In this document: positions 24,456-36,200 of the stretch, one piece after another | Numbering within the stretch: position 1 is the first letter of the stretch | Layout of the letters: each line of letters starts with the position of its first letter | Origin: Trebouxia sp. TZW2008 | Lineage: Eukaryota; Chlorophyta; Trebouxiophyceae; Trebouxiales; Trebouxiaceae | NCBI GenBank assembly: GCA_002118135.1 | Contig: BDIU01000111.1 | Location: 27,959 to 91,958 of the forward strand | Length of the DNA stretch: 64,000 nucleotides | Direction: 5' to 3' | The notes under the pieces: model-generated | What the model saw: only the letters and a program-made list of their open reading frames with translations | Told to the model about the DNA's origin: nothing | The model's database searches: none | Program-made: the position numbers and the translations under genes

Positions 24456-26348
24456 CTTGCCTGCCTGCTTGCCTGCCTGCCTGCTTGCCTGCCTGCTGCT
24501 GAGCCGGCTACAGTGAGTAAGTGAGTCTGCCTGTCTGTCTGGCTGCCTGCCTGCTTGTCTGTCTGATCTCTGTGTGTCTGTCTGTCGAAGCTGCTGAGCA
24601 GATAAGTCCGTCTGTCTGTCTGCAGCTGAGGGGGTTGAGCTATCAGATGGGGCTTTATCAACACTAGGGCGAGTCTCTACTGGAGACCTGCGCAAGGCTA
24701 TCACCACACTGCAGAGCGCTGTGCGACTCAAGGTAGCTTTGCTCACCTGCACGCTGGCGTACATAACATTGTCCTTACCTCAAGTTGTCCTCGCTCAGGA
24801 GGGTCACTGCAGTCGGGTTGCAGTGATTGTTTACCAGTTGCATTGTCCTTACATTAAGAATGTCTTTACATTGAGTGTCCTTACATAGAGCAGTTACTGC
24901 ACTGATGCAATGCAGCGCTTTGTGCAATTCAAGATGGCCTCACACATGGTACACTGCACTGCCTGCACTATACTGTTGCGCAGTGCAGTACACACCCTTG
25001 CACTTGTCGCCCTTGCAAATCCAGCGACAAGGTCTGTGACATCAGAAGATGAGCACACCAGGCACAAAGCATGACATCAAGACATTGAGAACGTTCTAGC
25101 CTGTTACGTGTGCAGCTCTAAACCATCTGGCTGTGCAAAGCTTTACTCAGCAGTGTTTTTGTTGTTGGTTTTGCTTACTATCACTGGAGAGATGAGACAG
25201 GAAAGGCTGTGCTGATTGCCCAGAGGCTGCAAGTGGAGCCTTGGACCATCCTGGATGATTCAGGACCTGTGCCACAGGCTTCTGCTGCTGCTGCTGCTGC
25301 TGTCAGAACATAGAAGAGTTGAATGTGAGGTGCTGTGTTGACTGCCCAGGGGTTGCAAGTGGAGCCTCAGACTATCCTGGATGTGTCAGGAGCTGTGCCT
25401 CAGGACGCTGTTGAGGGCCTCATGAAGGCCTGCAGGAGCAACAGCTTTGCAGAGGTGCAGCAGGCAATCACAGATGCCATTGCAGACGGGTTTCCAGTAA
25501 GTTTGCAAACGGCACTTTCTTGCTTTGCCCTTCAGCCAGTGCACATGACACACCTGTATGCTGTGTCACAATCTAATCACAGATGCTATTGCAAGCAGGT
25601 TTCTAGTACAGGTCCAGGTCTCCTTTTTGTTGCTTTGCATCCGGGCCTGTGCATCTGGCGCAGCTGTATGCCTTGTCAGAGCCTGAGCATTAAGTCCTTA
25701 GCAGACGAGGCTTGGTATGTTTTCATTCCCTTGTTGTGTTGTGCCTGGGCCAATGCATACAGCACACTGGTATGCTTTGTCATCACCTGACCACAGATGC
25801 CATTGCAGACCCGCTTTTGGTATGTGTGCAAGAAATTGTCTTGTCATGTTAAGACTGGACCAATGTGCATGGCATATTGCTGGTCGTTGCCATTTGTGCC
25901 AATTGTGTGTTTCTAGTGACCCAACACTCTGACCACCCTGCAAGCTTGACCTGAAGCCTTCATAAACATCCACATTCTGCATCACCTGGCTGATGCTGTC
26001 GTGTTCAGAATGTTCAAGCCTCTCCCTTGCTTGTTTTGTGTCTTTTCCTGCTTTGCTGACGGTCTCGTGTTGCATGCTGTGGCTTGCCCTGAGCTGTAAC
26101 ATGTTAGCTGTGGCTAGTTTGCACACAGTTACAAAGCTCATGCTTAGCTGTGTGTGCAGGCTCAGCAGATATTGCTGGAGATGCAGAGCGCCTTGCTGCG
26201 AGATAACAGCCTCAAGGATCTGCAAAGGGCCAAAGTGTGTCAAGTGCTGGCAGAGGCTGACAAGGACTTGATTGACGGCTCTGACGAATTTTTGCAGCTA
26301 GTGCATGTGGCGTCCTACACCCAACGTGTGTTGTGTGGTGCTTGCTGA
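21886..26348 (+). CDS. RFC4: Replication factor C subunit 4 (clamp loader ATPase)
   Basis: Eight exons, 21886-21920, 21998-22076, 22182-22261, 22662-22839, 23653-23830, 24626-24732, 25350-25496, 26160-26348, give 330 aa, the usual length for this small subunit. It helps load PCNA onto primer ends in the nucleus. Family boxes in order: [17 protein letters not shown] (box II), Walker [36 protein letters not shown], Walker [28 protein letters not shown] (sensor 1), [11 protein letters not shown] (SRC arginine finger) and [13 protein letters not shown] (sensor 2). The C-terminus reads DGSDEFLQL before the stop. A truncated copy of exon 7 precedes it and the tail is echoed after the stop. Introns hold long CTG-rich microsatellites. 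Confidence 0.95.
22551..22627. repeat. (TGTGC)n pentanucleotide microsatellite
   Basis: About 15 perfect TGTGC/GCTGT units in RFC4 intron 3, ending about 35 bp before the acceptor of exon 22662-22839. Confidence 0.95.
24338..24625. repeat. (TGCC/TGTC)n microsatellite abutting an acceptor
   Basis: A dense CTG-rich tract: TGCC units, then TGTC units, then mixed TGCC/TGCT units to about 24500, with further TGTC patches to 24620. The final GTCTGTCTGTCTGCAG is itself the polypyrimidine tract and acceptor of RFC4 exon 24626-24732, so length change here touches the splice site. Confidence 0.9.
24766..24900. mobile_element. MITE-like element copy A5, left end lost
   Basis: In RFC4 intron 6. Interior GCAGTCGGGTTGCAGTGATTG and repeated GTCCTTAC words match copies A1-A4; the right end GCAGTTACTG resembles the inverted terminus. 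The left terminus is not clear. Confidence 0.55.
25190..25312 (+). repeat. Echo of RFC4 exon 25350-25496 acceptor edge
   Basis: About 110 bp upstream of the real exon is a copy of its acceptor region and first ~75 bp (GCTGCAAGTGGAGCC, then CCATCCTGGATG). It ends in a (CTG)n run at 25284-25306. Substitutions alter the predicted protein. Confidence 0.7.
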
Positions 26349-27127
26349 GCGCAATCCAAAACATGACCAGATCAGCACTGTCGATATGAGGAGCTGATGC
26401 ATGTAGCGTCTTACGTCCGATGTGTCTTGTGTGGTGCTTGCTGACTACCTTGTTGCTCCTGCATCAGATGCAACAGTAGAAGGCTACGTCAGGTGTAGGT
26501 TTGAGTATCTTTGCATGCAGACCAGCGCTGTCGCTAACTATATGCAATGTTGATCGTTGCTATGCCCAGCAGACTCTGACCAAACTGCTTTCGAGTCGCC
26601 GCTGTAAATGCTGCAAGGTGTGTATACGCAAGCTGTATATATGCAAGCTTTAGCTTTTTGAATTAAAGTTGCCAGCAACGTAGGCCTAGGCTGCTGCGCT
26701 GACCTATGTGACAATATCACAGCACTATACATTCTGCTGATGTTGCCAGCGTATTGGCATGAGAGCAGGCAGCTGCAATGATGGTGGTTTGAAGCGAAAT
26801 CTGAGGCAATCATTGCAGTCATCCTGCTTGACAGATGAAAATGCCAAGAGGCAACAGACTGGGACGCTACATGCTGCCGCGCTTTTGGTAGCAGGTTTAG
26901 ACCTGGCTCAAGCTTGCAAAAGGGGACAACTGACTGCTTTTGCATTTCTGCAGATGCATGTGGCAGATTCTGCTTCATGTCAGCGCGAAATTTTACATTC
27001 CTCATGTTTCACCACTTTGCTTGACCGCATGATTGTCAAGTTGCCGGGGCGGGAGGCAGGCAGGGTGCCTCAACAAGAAGCTAGAGGCATCTTCATCTGC
27101 AACGAGCTGCAACGCCTCTAAGCTACC
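26349..27127. other. Spacer RFC4 / MTP with echo of RFC4 tail
   Basis: At about 26393-26447 the last ~50 coding bp and stop of RFC4 are repeated (reads HVASYVRCVLCGAC stop). A TGTAA word lies at 26604. No exon is supported in the remaining ~650 bp, which include the MTP promoter. Confidence 0.55.
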
Positions 27128-28976
27128 ATGGAGAGCTCAAGTGTCTCTCGCAGTGAGACAGAAAGCGAAGATCGCGATCTGGAAGGGCAGCAACACCTGC
27201 CAGACCCGCAGGAAGCAGGTGTCCGAGATCCTTTATGTCGCCTGGCTACCAACAAGGACGGCGAAGGCGTCCAGGGGAAATGGCGTCTCATCGGAGCCAT
27301 CTGCTTATGTACTCTGTTTATGGTAAGAGATTCAGCAGATCTTCAAGCCTGCCAGTCGCAGGGCTATCGCTTTCTTGAACGCGTAACGCGCAACGCTTGA
27401 GGCTTGCAGGACTTGCATCAAAGTTGTCATGAAGCTTTCATGCCATTGCTAAAGTGCCTCACTGAAGTTTCATGCTGCAGATTGGAGAAGTGGTTGGTGG
27501 TGTCTATGCCCACAGTCTTGCCGTCCTGACTGACGCTGCACACATGCTGTCAGATGTGCTTGCCTTTGTCATATCACTGTGCGCTGGCACCTATGCGCTG
27601 CGTGCAAGCAAAGCCTCGCACACATTTGGGTATCATCGTGCAGAGGTGCTTGGCAGCATGGTGAGTTGCGGATATTCTTATACCAGCAACCAACCTCAAA
27701 GCTTCAAGCGCGTGAATGCACTCACTGTCTCGTGCAGCACATTGAAGCAGTCCCTCAGTCTGCTCAATGAGTCATCTCCTCACGCCGTTGCACGCACTGT
27801 CACAAAACTTGCAATGGCTTCCGCTGTCAAGCTAAAGCCAGAGAAATTCAGAGGCAATGTGAGTGAAAGCTTGCAAGGGTGTGGGCATGCAAACAGCTTG
27901 CTTGTGTGCTGCATGAGCATTGCTGAAATCCTTTACAACTGCCTCACAAACTGTCAGTGTCTGTGCAGTTATCAGTGCTGATCATATGGGTCGTCACTGG
28001 GATTCTGGTGTACGAAGCAGTTCTGCGCATCATCCATCCAGAGCGTGTAGATGGCAAGCTCATGTTCATTTTGGCCATGAGTGGAATTGCGGTCAATCTG
28101 ATCAACTTGGCAATTCTTGGCGGTCACCATGGGCACAGTCATAGTCATGCACACGGCCACAGTCAGGAGCACGGACACAGCCATGGACATGCACACAATC
28201 ATGGACATAGTCATGCGCACAGGCACGGACACAGTCATGCACATGGGCATGGACACAGTCAAGCACACGGCCATGGACACCGCAGGCAGTCAACAGCAGC
28301 AGAGGTCAATGCATCTAAGCACCACAACACAAACGACACAGCAAACCCTTGTCAGGCATCAGGCCATGCACATCATCACTCACATGTGAACCACACACAT
28401 GATACAGCTGAAGGCGTTGATAATGCAGAAAGAGGTCAGGCAGCTGCAAACGCCAGATCAACAGGCCTCAGTCACATGAGCCTAGGCATGCGAGGAGCAG
28501 TGATACATGTCATGGGAGACTGCATTCAAAGCTTTGGGGTTGTGATTGCTGCTATAATCATTTGGGTAAAGCCAGAGTACCACATTGCTGACCCTATCTG
28601 CACCTTTATCTTTGCTATTGCTGTCATATGCACCACCAGAGGCATGGTTCGTGACATCATAGACATTGTGATGGAGCGTGTTCCACGTGATTTTGACCTG
28701 CCAGGTCTAGAACAGGCCCTTAGTCATGTTCCAGGTGTTGTCAGCACGCATGATCTGCATGTGTGGGCACTCAAGCCTGGGGTTGTGGTTCTGGCTGTTC
28801 ATATTGACATCACGGCAGACAGCAGTCCAGCAGCTGTGCTGAGACTTGTCACTGCTTGTTGTTCTGCTGCTGGCATTCAGCACAGTACTGTGCAGCTGAC
28901 AGCCGAAGGGGAAGCATGCTCATGCAACACACTGGCAGTGAAGCAATTCATCACAGCTGGGCCTCACCTTCACTGA
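27128..28976 (+). CDS. MTP/ZAT-type zinc transporter (CDF family)
   Basis: Three exons, 27128-27322, 27481-27660, 27969-28976, give 460 aa. Cation diffusion facilitator that exchanges cytosolic Zn2+ for H+ into vacuole-like compartments. Seen: six hydrophobic segments; the two HxxxD metal sites in TM2 (HMLSD, residues 86-90) and TM5 (HVMGD, about 304-308); a very long His-rich loop between TM4 and TM5 made of HGHS/HAHG repeats (from about residue 176 to 280), typical of plant MTP1-like carriers but long; and the C-terminal cytosolic domain with VERVPRDFD and THDLHVWALKPG. The start gives a 55-residue acidic N-terminus before TM1. RFC4 lies upstream on the same strand and PXN is convergent downstream. 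Confidence 0.92.
28128..28285 (+). repeat. In-frame His-rich minisatellite in MTP
   Basis: Imperfect 12- and 18-bp units (GGACACAGTCATGCACATGG type) encode the HGHSHAHG loop. Units vary at the DNA level while keeping His codons, so the array is under coding constraint. Confidence 0.85.
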
Positions 28977-29497
28977 ATTGTGTGCCATTCTAGCCAGCTA
29001 ATTGTATTGTATACGTTATCTTCCATGTTCAACTTGTACGAACATCGCTGTCACAGACTTTGCCTGCTGATTTGATGTCCAAGCTTGTCCATTGAGACAC
29101 TACAGTATGTTGTTGATAGTAATTACGCATTGCCACCGACTTTCGGAGTTCGATGGAATAGCTGAGACTCGCGGTGCTGCTGACTGGCTTCAAGCACAAA
29201 GAAGTTGCATCGTGCACAGGCACGACCTAACAAAAAACAGAATGGTCATCACTGACACAGCAACGCGAACATGTCATTTGCATTGTATAGAGGCACTTTT
29301 GCGAAGCACACCAAAAAGGCACATGATGTGCCAAGAAGCTTGTTGACCGATACATCCATCATCCACAGTGACTGCACGGCACTGTTATGGTAAACAGTTT
29401 GTCTCCAAGAGTACAACTCACACTGAGCAGAAAGCTGAAAATTTGTGGCCGGCAGCCATGCAATGAAAGCGTCGCAGGCCTAGGCAAGCCTTCAAGA
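28977..29497. other. Convergent spacer MTP / PXN
   Basis: About 520 bp between the two stop codons. No exon, repeat array or inverted element recognised. Confidence 0.5.
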
Positions 29498-32400
29498 CTA
29501 CTTCGTAGGTAGAGTATTTTGTTGCACAATCTCTGCTGCATCTTTCATCGTCTCAGCAGCATTGACAATGGGTTCAGGCACGCCATTCAGCAGCAGCCTT
29601 GCAGTGTTTGTCAGCTCCTCTTTGATGGACATCAGCAGGGCTGCAGCCAATACACTCTGGACAATCTTTGCTCTCAGTCCATCATAAAAACCCAGGAACC
29701 CTGCATTCATGACACAAACTATTGAGCAGTAGACAGTCTACTGTGCAATCTTTGCTCTCGGTCCATCATGAAAATGCAGGAAGCCTGCATGTGCAAAACC
29801 TGTTGATTGAGCAGCCAATGGTCCACTTTGCAATTGAAAGTTGACAAGCAAATCTTGAGTTTCTACATGGGGATGACAGCAACCTCATGAACTCAGCAAG
29901 AAGCTGTTCTACATTTGTTAACGCTTGAAGCATGCGCATTGTTGATGCTGGGTGGTATATATGTACACCACTAGATTCATGAAGCTACCAAATCAAGTCG
30001 ACATCACGCATTACACAGTTGTCAGTCACACATGCAGTATACATCACTGCACATACAGTATGCATCACTGGTGTTTACAAGCAAGCTTCAGCAGAGTCTC
30101 AAGTCTATGAATGTAGTAACCAACCTTCTTTCTTCCATATCCGCCTCAAAGCATCAGAGGTGCCCCTGTATCTGAGGTCAGCATGCGTGTGCTTGCTGGC
30201 TGCTTGCAGGCGCGACTTGACCAGCAGGATGGGGTAGGTCAGGATGGTGGCGCCTAGCTTGGCCAGTGCACTCATCACAAAGAATTCGCCTGCTCCTGGC
30301 TTGGCTGCTACCTTGTTGCCTGCTAATGGCACAGTACTTCAGTGGTCAAATCATGCAGCAAAACTACTAAGCACAAAGGCAAAGAACTGCTCCTGGCTTG
30401 GCTGCTACCTTGATGCCTGCTCGTTACAAAACATATTTTGACCACGGGCAATGAGCACCAACGCATGGTGGTACACAGTGATAATTTGCGCACTACATTG
30501 CATTGCGTCAGTCCCATTGGCAAAGCGTGCAAGCATCATGCGTGCAAAGGCTCAACACTTGCCACTGCTGCTGCTGTTGCCTGATGAGTGGCACAGTTCC
30601 AAGCTACTGCGTCTGACAAGCTGTTGCCAACAAGCACCTCAAAATAGGGCAAATCTTGGGACATAAGAATGCCGGCAAATATAAGCAACATGGACTTGAA
30701 CTCTGCTGAGCACTGCTTGACAAGGACTGCAGCTCCCTGCCTTTGCAAAGATGTCATATGCAGTGCTTGGTTTGTGTATCCTTGTCTGTCAAGGATCAAT
30801 ACATGAGGTAAAGACTACTGGATTGAAGCAACTGAAAAGCACATACCTGCAGCTGCCGTGCTTCTTCGCCACTCAGCAAGGCGCGCAACTAGCCATTCGT
30901 ATATGACATACTGCACTGTGGGGTTTGACACCATGATCAGGGCTGGCAGGCATCCATTCCATAGGGCCTGAGGCAACCAGTGCAACAAATTGTACAAGGT
31001 GTAGCAGTATGAGTATCACAACCATTGTTATGGCAAGTTGTTAGTTGCCAATGTGTGTGAGATGGTTTGACAGCCACAACCATGCAAGTCTGCGCTGTTT
31101 TGTGCTGTCATTTGCCATGCATGTCGGTGTCATGCAATTGAGCATGCTGGCTAGCATTTTTGCTATTGCTGTTGTGAGGCAAGCAATCAGGCTTGAGCCA
31201 TACATGCTGTCATCAGGACAGGCTGCATTTTCAACCATTGCAACAAAAGGTGACACTATGCAAGCTGCTGCTGATATGTTTGAGATCATTAAAGACAGCG
31301 TCATGATCAGCATAGGTCGAATGGTTCTGTGATAACATAACACTGCCTCAAGAAGCGCTAGCAGGCACCATATGGGGAGATGGCAAGGACTGTGCAGCAA
31401 GTCTGATAGGCATGCAGACTAGAACATGAAGGTCAGGAATGATGCGAAAATGCAGAGGTGGAAGCTGACAGGCCTGCTGACAAGCGTCAACAATGAAGAC
31501 AGTAACTTGTACAAACTTTAGTACAGGTGTCAGGTGTGTATGGCACAAGGTGTGTCCTGCCAGGCCAAAGTGTTGACAGGCATTGAGTGCGCCTTACCCC
31601 AACTCCGCCCTCCTCATATATGTCTTGGGCAGTCTTGATGGGTCCCTCTCGCTTGTTGGGATCTGGCAGCCCGTCAGCCTTCTTCTGCTGAGCCTACAGA
31701 TTTGAAAGCGTCTAACGCAGTCTGAGCAAGAAAAGAACGACTTCACAGTGTATAGGATGCAGTGCATGCTTTGCCGAATGCTTCATTTCAAATGCAGCAA
31801 AAACAGCTTCACTTCACATTGGTGCCCCAATTTGCGCAGTCAAACCATCAACAATATCAATACCACAGCTCAATTAAAAGCTGACGTTGCTGGATGTCAA
31901 GCTTCTGCTGTCTGTCTGATGCTCAATGCATAGCTGCAATGCCATTGCACAGAACAAAACAGCCAGCTCAGACGTGCATGAGGTGTGTGTGCATGCCAGA
32001 TGAATGGTGTGCCTACAAGCGCCAGTACTTGGTGCTTGCTTGGTGCTCAAATTCATTGCCATGCAGGCACTGCAGGCAAGCGCTCACCTGCATCCTAGTG
32101 GCAACTGTCCAGATGGGAGTTGTCAACAGCACATTGCCACAGCCAGCCAAAGCAGCAACGAGCAATGAGCCTCCAACACCAATGTCTACTGACTTGGTCT
32201 TGTTTTGCGACTGCATTCTGTTGACAGCGATCTGTCTGAAGCTGGAGTACAGGTAGAAGTAGACTCCCTGGCTGACAGCTGTGCCTAGCAAGGCAGGCTC
32301 CAAACCTCTGTACAGGCCTGTCCAGCCATGCTTGCTGACAAGCTGCAGACAGCAGGTACACTCAGGTGCAAGCTGTCTGGGACTACAGGACTGTGCTTGG

Positions 32401-32754
32401 CCAAGCACTTTAAAGCCTTTGGGAGGCGTTCAGTTGTCAGTGATAGGCGAGCAGCTTTACCTCTGCCACATCAGCCAGAAAGCCAGAGCGCTTCTTGGCA
32501 GGCACTGTCAAGTTCTGCTGCTCGATGTCGGTGGTTCTGCCTCGTGTGGCTTGCATAGTCGAAACCTGCATAATTGTATACCAAGGTCTCTCAGACATTG
32601 CATGGTGTGTTGTGTCTGATATTGTAGCAAGGGTGATGTTCTTAGTGACAGGACAGTGTGCCAACTGTACCGTCATGAGCGGGTAAGTAGCCAGCAAGGC
32701 GATGATGCCTCCCATGGCTCCTGAAGCTCCTTCGATCGCAGCAGTGGACGCCAT
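29498..32754 (-). CDS. Peroxisomal NAD/nucleotide carrier, PXN-like (SLC25)
   Basis: Seven exons, 32671-32754, 32461-32565, 32088-32342, 31598-31693, 30847-30967, 30125-30319, 29498-29700, give 352 aa. Mitochondrial-carrier fold with three repeats: GGIIALLATYPLMTV, then GLYRGLEPALLGTAVSQGVYFY; VAALAGCGNVLLTTPIWTVATRMQ, then LWNGCLPALIMVSNPTVQ; and AKLGATILTYPILLVKSRLQ, then GFYDGLRAKIVQSVLAA. The TTPIW and MVSNP blocks are those of plant PXN and related peroxisomal nucleotide carriers rather than mitochondrial AAC. Likely imports NAD+ or exchanges adenine nucleotides across the peroxisomal membrane; substrate is inferred. Small echo copies of two exon edges occur in introns (near 29750-29800 and 30385-30425). 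Confidence 0.9.
29745..29802 (-). repeat. Echo of PXN last-exon acceptor edge
   Basis: About 55 bp repeat the start of exon 29498-29700 (CTTTGCTCTCxGTCCATCATxAAAA) at an offset near 72 bp, with a GCATG-type acceptor remnant. Confidence 0.65.
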
Positions 32755-33207
32755 GATGCTTGCTCAAGGGGTCGATGGTGAACCCGAGCGATCAGATGCG
32801 ATCTAGCTAAAACAAACAAATGAATGTACAATTGTGTTGCTCAGCAAACTTAAGATGTCCTACTCTGCACTTCAGACTTGGTATTGCTGCTCACGGCTGG
32901 TAACGCAGATGCGCACAGGCAGCTTTTGCAACAACCAAGTTTTGACTGTAGCATGTGAATGACAGCGTGGCACTTGTCATCTTGCCTCGATGGCATGTGC
33001 TAAAGACAATTGCAAGCCTTGAACGCTCACAATACCAGCGCTACAATGCTGATATGAACCTGAACAACATCGCAAGTAGTTATTTGCCTGCAGCTACCGC
33101 TAGCGCTGACGGTTTTCCCTTGACAAATCTGGTTGCATGTCTTCTCACGTGCCATCGACCTGCTGAAGTCAGCTCAGAGCGCAAGCGAGGCATAAGCGCC
33201 AGGCAGC
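32755..33207. promoter_or_regulatory. Divergent promoter PXN (-) / WDR33 (+)
   Basis: About 450 bp between the two start codons. No TATA box or repeat array recognised; a CACAGGCAGCTTTTGC-like stretch near 32915 is unremarkable. Confidence 0.45.
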
Positions 33208-36200
33208 ATGGCAATGTATACCAGCTCGTACATCAATAAGGCCCTAGCAACCAGACCAGAAGGTCCGAGGCACGAGGGTCAGATTGAGGGAGACAAAACA
33301 TTGCAGCCATCAGTTGCAAGGTGGGACTAGCGTTCAAGCACATATGACATCTTTAGGCTAAAGTATCTTCAATGTTGTTGCTGTACACTTCCAGGCGCAC
33401 AGTGGACCTTGCAGGACCCTATGTCAAGCTCCTACAGGTGTGACTGCATATTCTGAAGCGAGCTTGTTCTCTGTCTAGCATCTGCACGTCAGCATTAGCA
33501 GCAGCACCTTCTCTGCAAGCTAATGTTGCCTTTTCAGCGCTCTTGGTCCCAACAGCCTTGCTGCAAGTTGTAAGCACCTGCCACAAATCAGCCGCATATA
33601 CCTGCTCAAATGATGACTGCTGCAGAGCCGCTTCCATACAGCACGACCCGAAGATGCATGGATCATGCAACCCACGCCTGCAGCTGGCTTGGAGGTATGC
33701 AGCCTGCACACAGCAGCATGCATTTATACATGCATCCAGGGGTCCACAGGGGTTTCGAAAATCCAGCGGTTGCCCACACTATGTGCGCAGTTTTGCGGGG
33801 TTTGCAGGGCAGTTTGTGTGGGCTACACTAGTACTGTATTGATGTTGAGGCAATTTTGCGGGGGGTCTGAGCCATGCCCCTGAGGCTGAGCGGGGTCTGT
33901 AAAGACCTGGCTGCATCCTGCAGTGATGATTGACAATGTGCTGCCCAGTCTAACTGAATTGTCAAACACAATGTAATCCAGCTCATTGCAAAGTGCACAT
34001 GATCCAAGGCATGAAGAATTGACACTTGAATGGCCGCCTGTGTTGCCTCATAGCCACATGCGTCCTGTCTGCATGTCTGCATCGTTGAACATCTGAGGGG
34101 GAAGCAGAATAATTTTTGTGCATGTTAGCTGTAGGTCAAGCTAAAAGAAATGCTGCTGGCTGTTTAGAATGAATTATTTGGCTTGTTTGCTTGCAGGTAT
34201 TGCCTCCAGTGGCTTACGCCCATCAGCCAGCAACAAACTTCAATACCCGCTTTGTTCATGTCAGCCTCAACAAGGTAATGATCAACCATACGTGAGCACT
34301 TCCATCATTTGTGCAATGTGTGTCCATATGTAATCATTTCTGTGTGCAGACTGCATGTGCTCAAGCCTGTTTACACACACTTACACAGCTTTACCAATGG
34401 CTTTTGCTTGCAGCTGCATCAAAGCAAATGCACGTTGCACCTCAGCCTATTTCAGGGTTTGATCTATGTCGCAGATGCGAACTTCAGTCAACTCGCTTAT
34501 TTGGACACCAGAAGGCCGGCGCTGCATCACAGGCACACAAAGCGGAGAGTTTACCTTATGGAATGGAACTCAGTTCAACTTTGAGACCATCATTCAGGTG
34601 CACCGTCCTTCTCAACTACTGACACGACAACTGCCGTTACTCACACCAGCATTGTTCACCTCATGGAGTGGGACTCAGTTAAACTTTGAGACCATCATTC
34701 AGGTGCACCGTCCTTCTCATCTACTAACATGACAACTGCCATTACTCACACCAGCATTGTTCACCTCATGGAGTGGGGCTCAGTTCAATTTCGAGACCAT
34801 CATTCAGGTGCACCGTCCTTCTCAACTACTAACATGACAACTGCCATTACTCACACCAGCATCGTTCACCTCATGAGTGGGACTCAGTTAAACTTTGAGA
34901 CCATCATGCAGGTGCACCATCCTTCTCAACTGCTAACATGACAAGTGCCATTACTCACACCAGCATTGTTCACCTCATGGAGTGGGACTCAGTTCAACTT
35001 TGAGACCATCATGCAGGCGCAGCATCCTTGCCAGCTATGATCGTGATGACAGATTCTCCTTGGTCTTCATGAGGCAGTCTTGTTCATTCAGCCGTCATCA
35101 ACGCTAGCGCTGTTGTTGTCAATAGAGGTCAATCAAAGGCTGCTTGTGCCACTCAAAGCTCATAACACTTTGAGGTGCCTAATGGCTGAGGCTTTTTGTG
35201 TTGAACTCCTTGTTGCTCCAGTCTTGTTGACATGCTGAACTATTGCAAAACGCCTTGCACGAACAGGCAGTATGGTCGTCATCAAGGTCATGGCAGTTGG
35301 CTGCAGGCGCATGAGTCACCAGTGCGGTCGATGCAGTATTCCCACAACGAGAACTGGCTGCTGACAGGCGAGGATGATGGCAAGCTCAAGTACTGGAAGC
35401 CCAACTTGGAGTGTGTGAAGGTGGACGAAGCAAGCATGCTGCATAGTATAGTTCATTAAGGCTGCTTAATGGCATCGATCAACGCAAAAGTCCTCCCAAA
35501 CATCTTCCTCCAAAGCCATCTGCGCTGGCACAGAATGGCTTTGGACAAATTTGTTTGGTGGACTTCACTGCTGCTGTATGCAGCTAGCTGGGTCATAGAG
35601 GCCTCACTAGAATGTACGTAGCCAATGATGATGATGCTGCATGCTGACACATGACAACAGTCTCATTATAGATGCCGATGCACAGGAGCCCTTCTGCTCT
35701 CAGAGGCTCATTGTACAATGCATCCAGACTTACAGCTTTCAGTGATTGCTCACAACAGGTCTCAGTTGTTCCAGCGTACATCAGCCAGGCATGTGCTGCA
35801 CTCCACAGCTGACACTTTCCATACCATCTCTGACTCCATCCATCCCTGCTGAATCTGCCAAAACCCTAAAGTTGAATTTTTGGTCGGAGGAGCGCAATTG
35901 GACCAACATCAGCTGCGATCTGTCGACTGCTAACAGGAGAACTCAGTTGTGACAGCAACATCCAAACTCTTCAAGAAACGTTTTTGCGAGCTGAAGCATA
36001 ATTGGAATAATGCCATTTGCATTTTTTGCAGGCTGAGGCAGCACATAAGGAGGCTGTACGGGGGATTGCCTTCAGCCCTTCTGACCTCAAGTTTGCTACC
36101 TGCTCAGATGACTCTACAGTGAAGGCAAGTGCTCAGTCACACATCTCGCAGCTCAGTGGCATGTTTGGGTCTAGCCTGTGGTGATGACTGTCATTTGCCT

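Noticed and set aside
23970..24764. 264-codon minus-strand open frame
   Set aside because: More than half is translation of the TGYC microsatellite ([17 protein letters not shown]) inside an RFC4 intron and across the real exon 24626-24732 on the other strand.
27957..28976. 339-codon single-exon reading of MTP beginning MSVQ
   Set aside because: It lacks TM1-TM3 and the first metal site; exons 27128-27322 and 27481-27660 supply them in frame.
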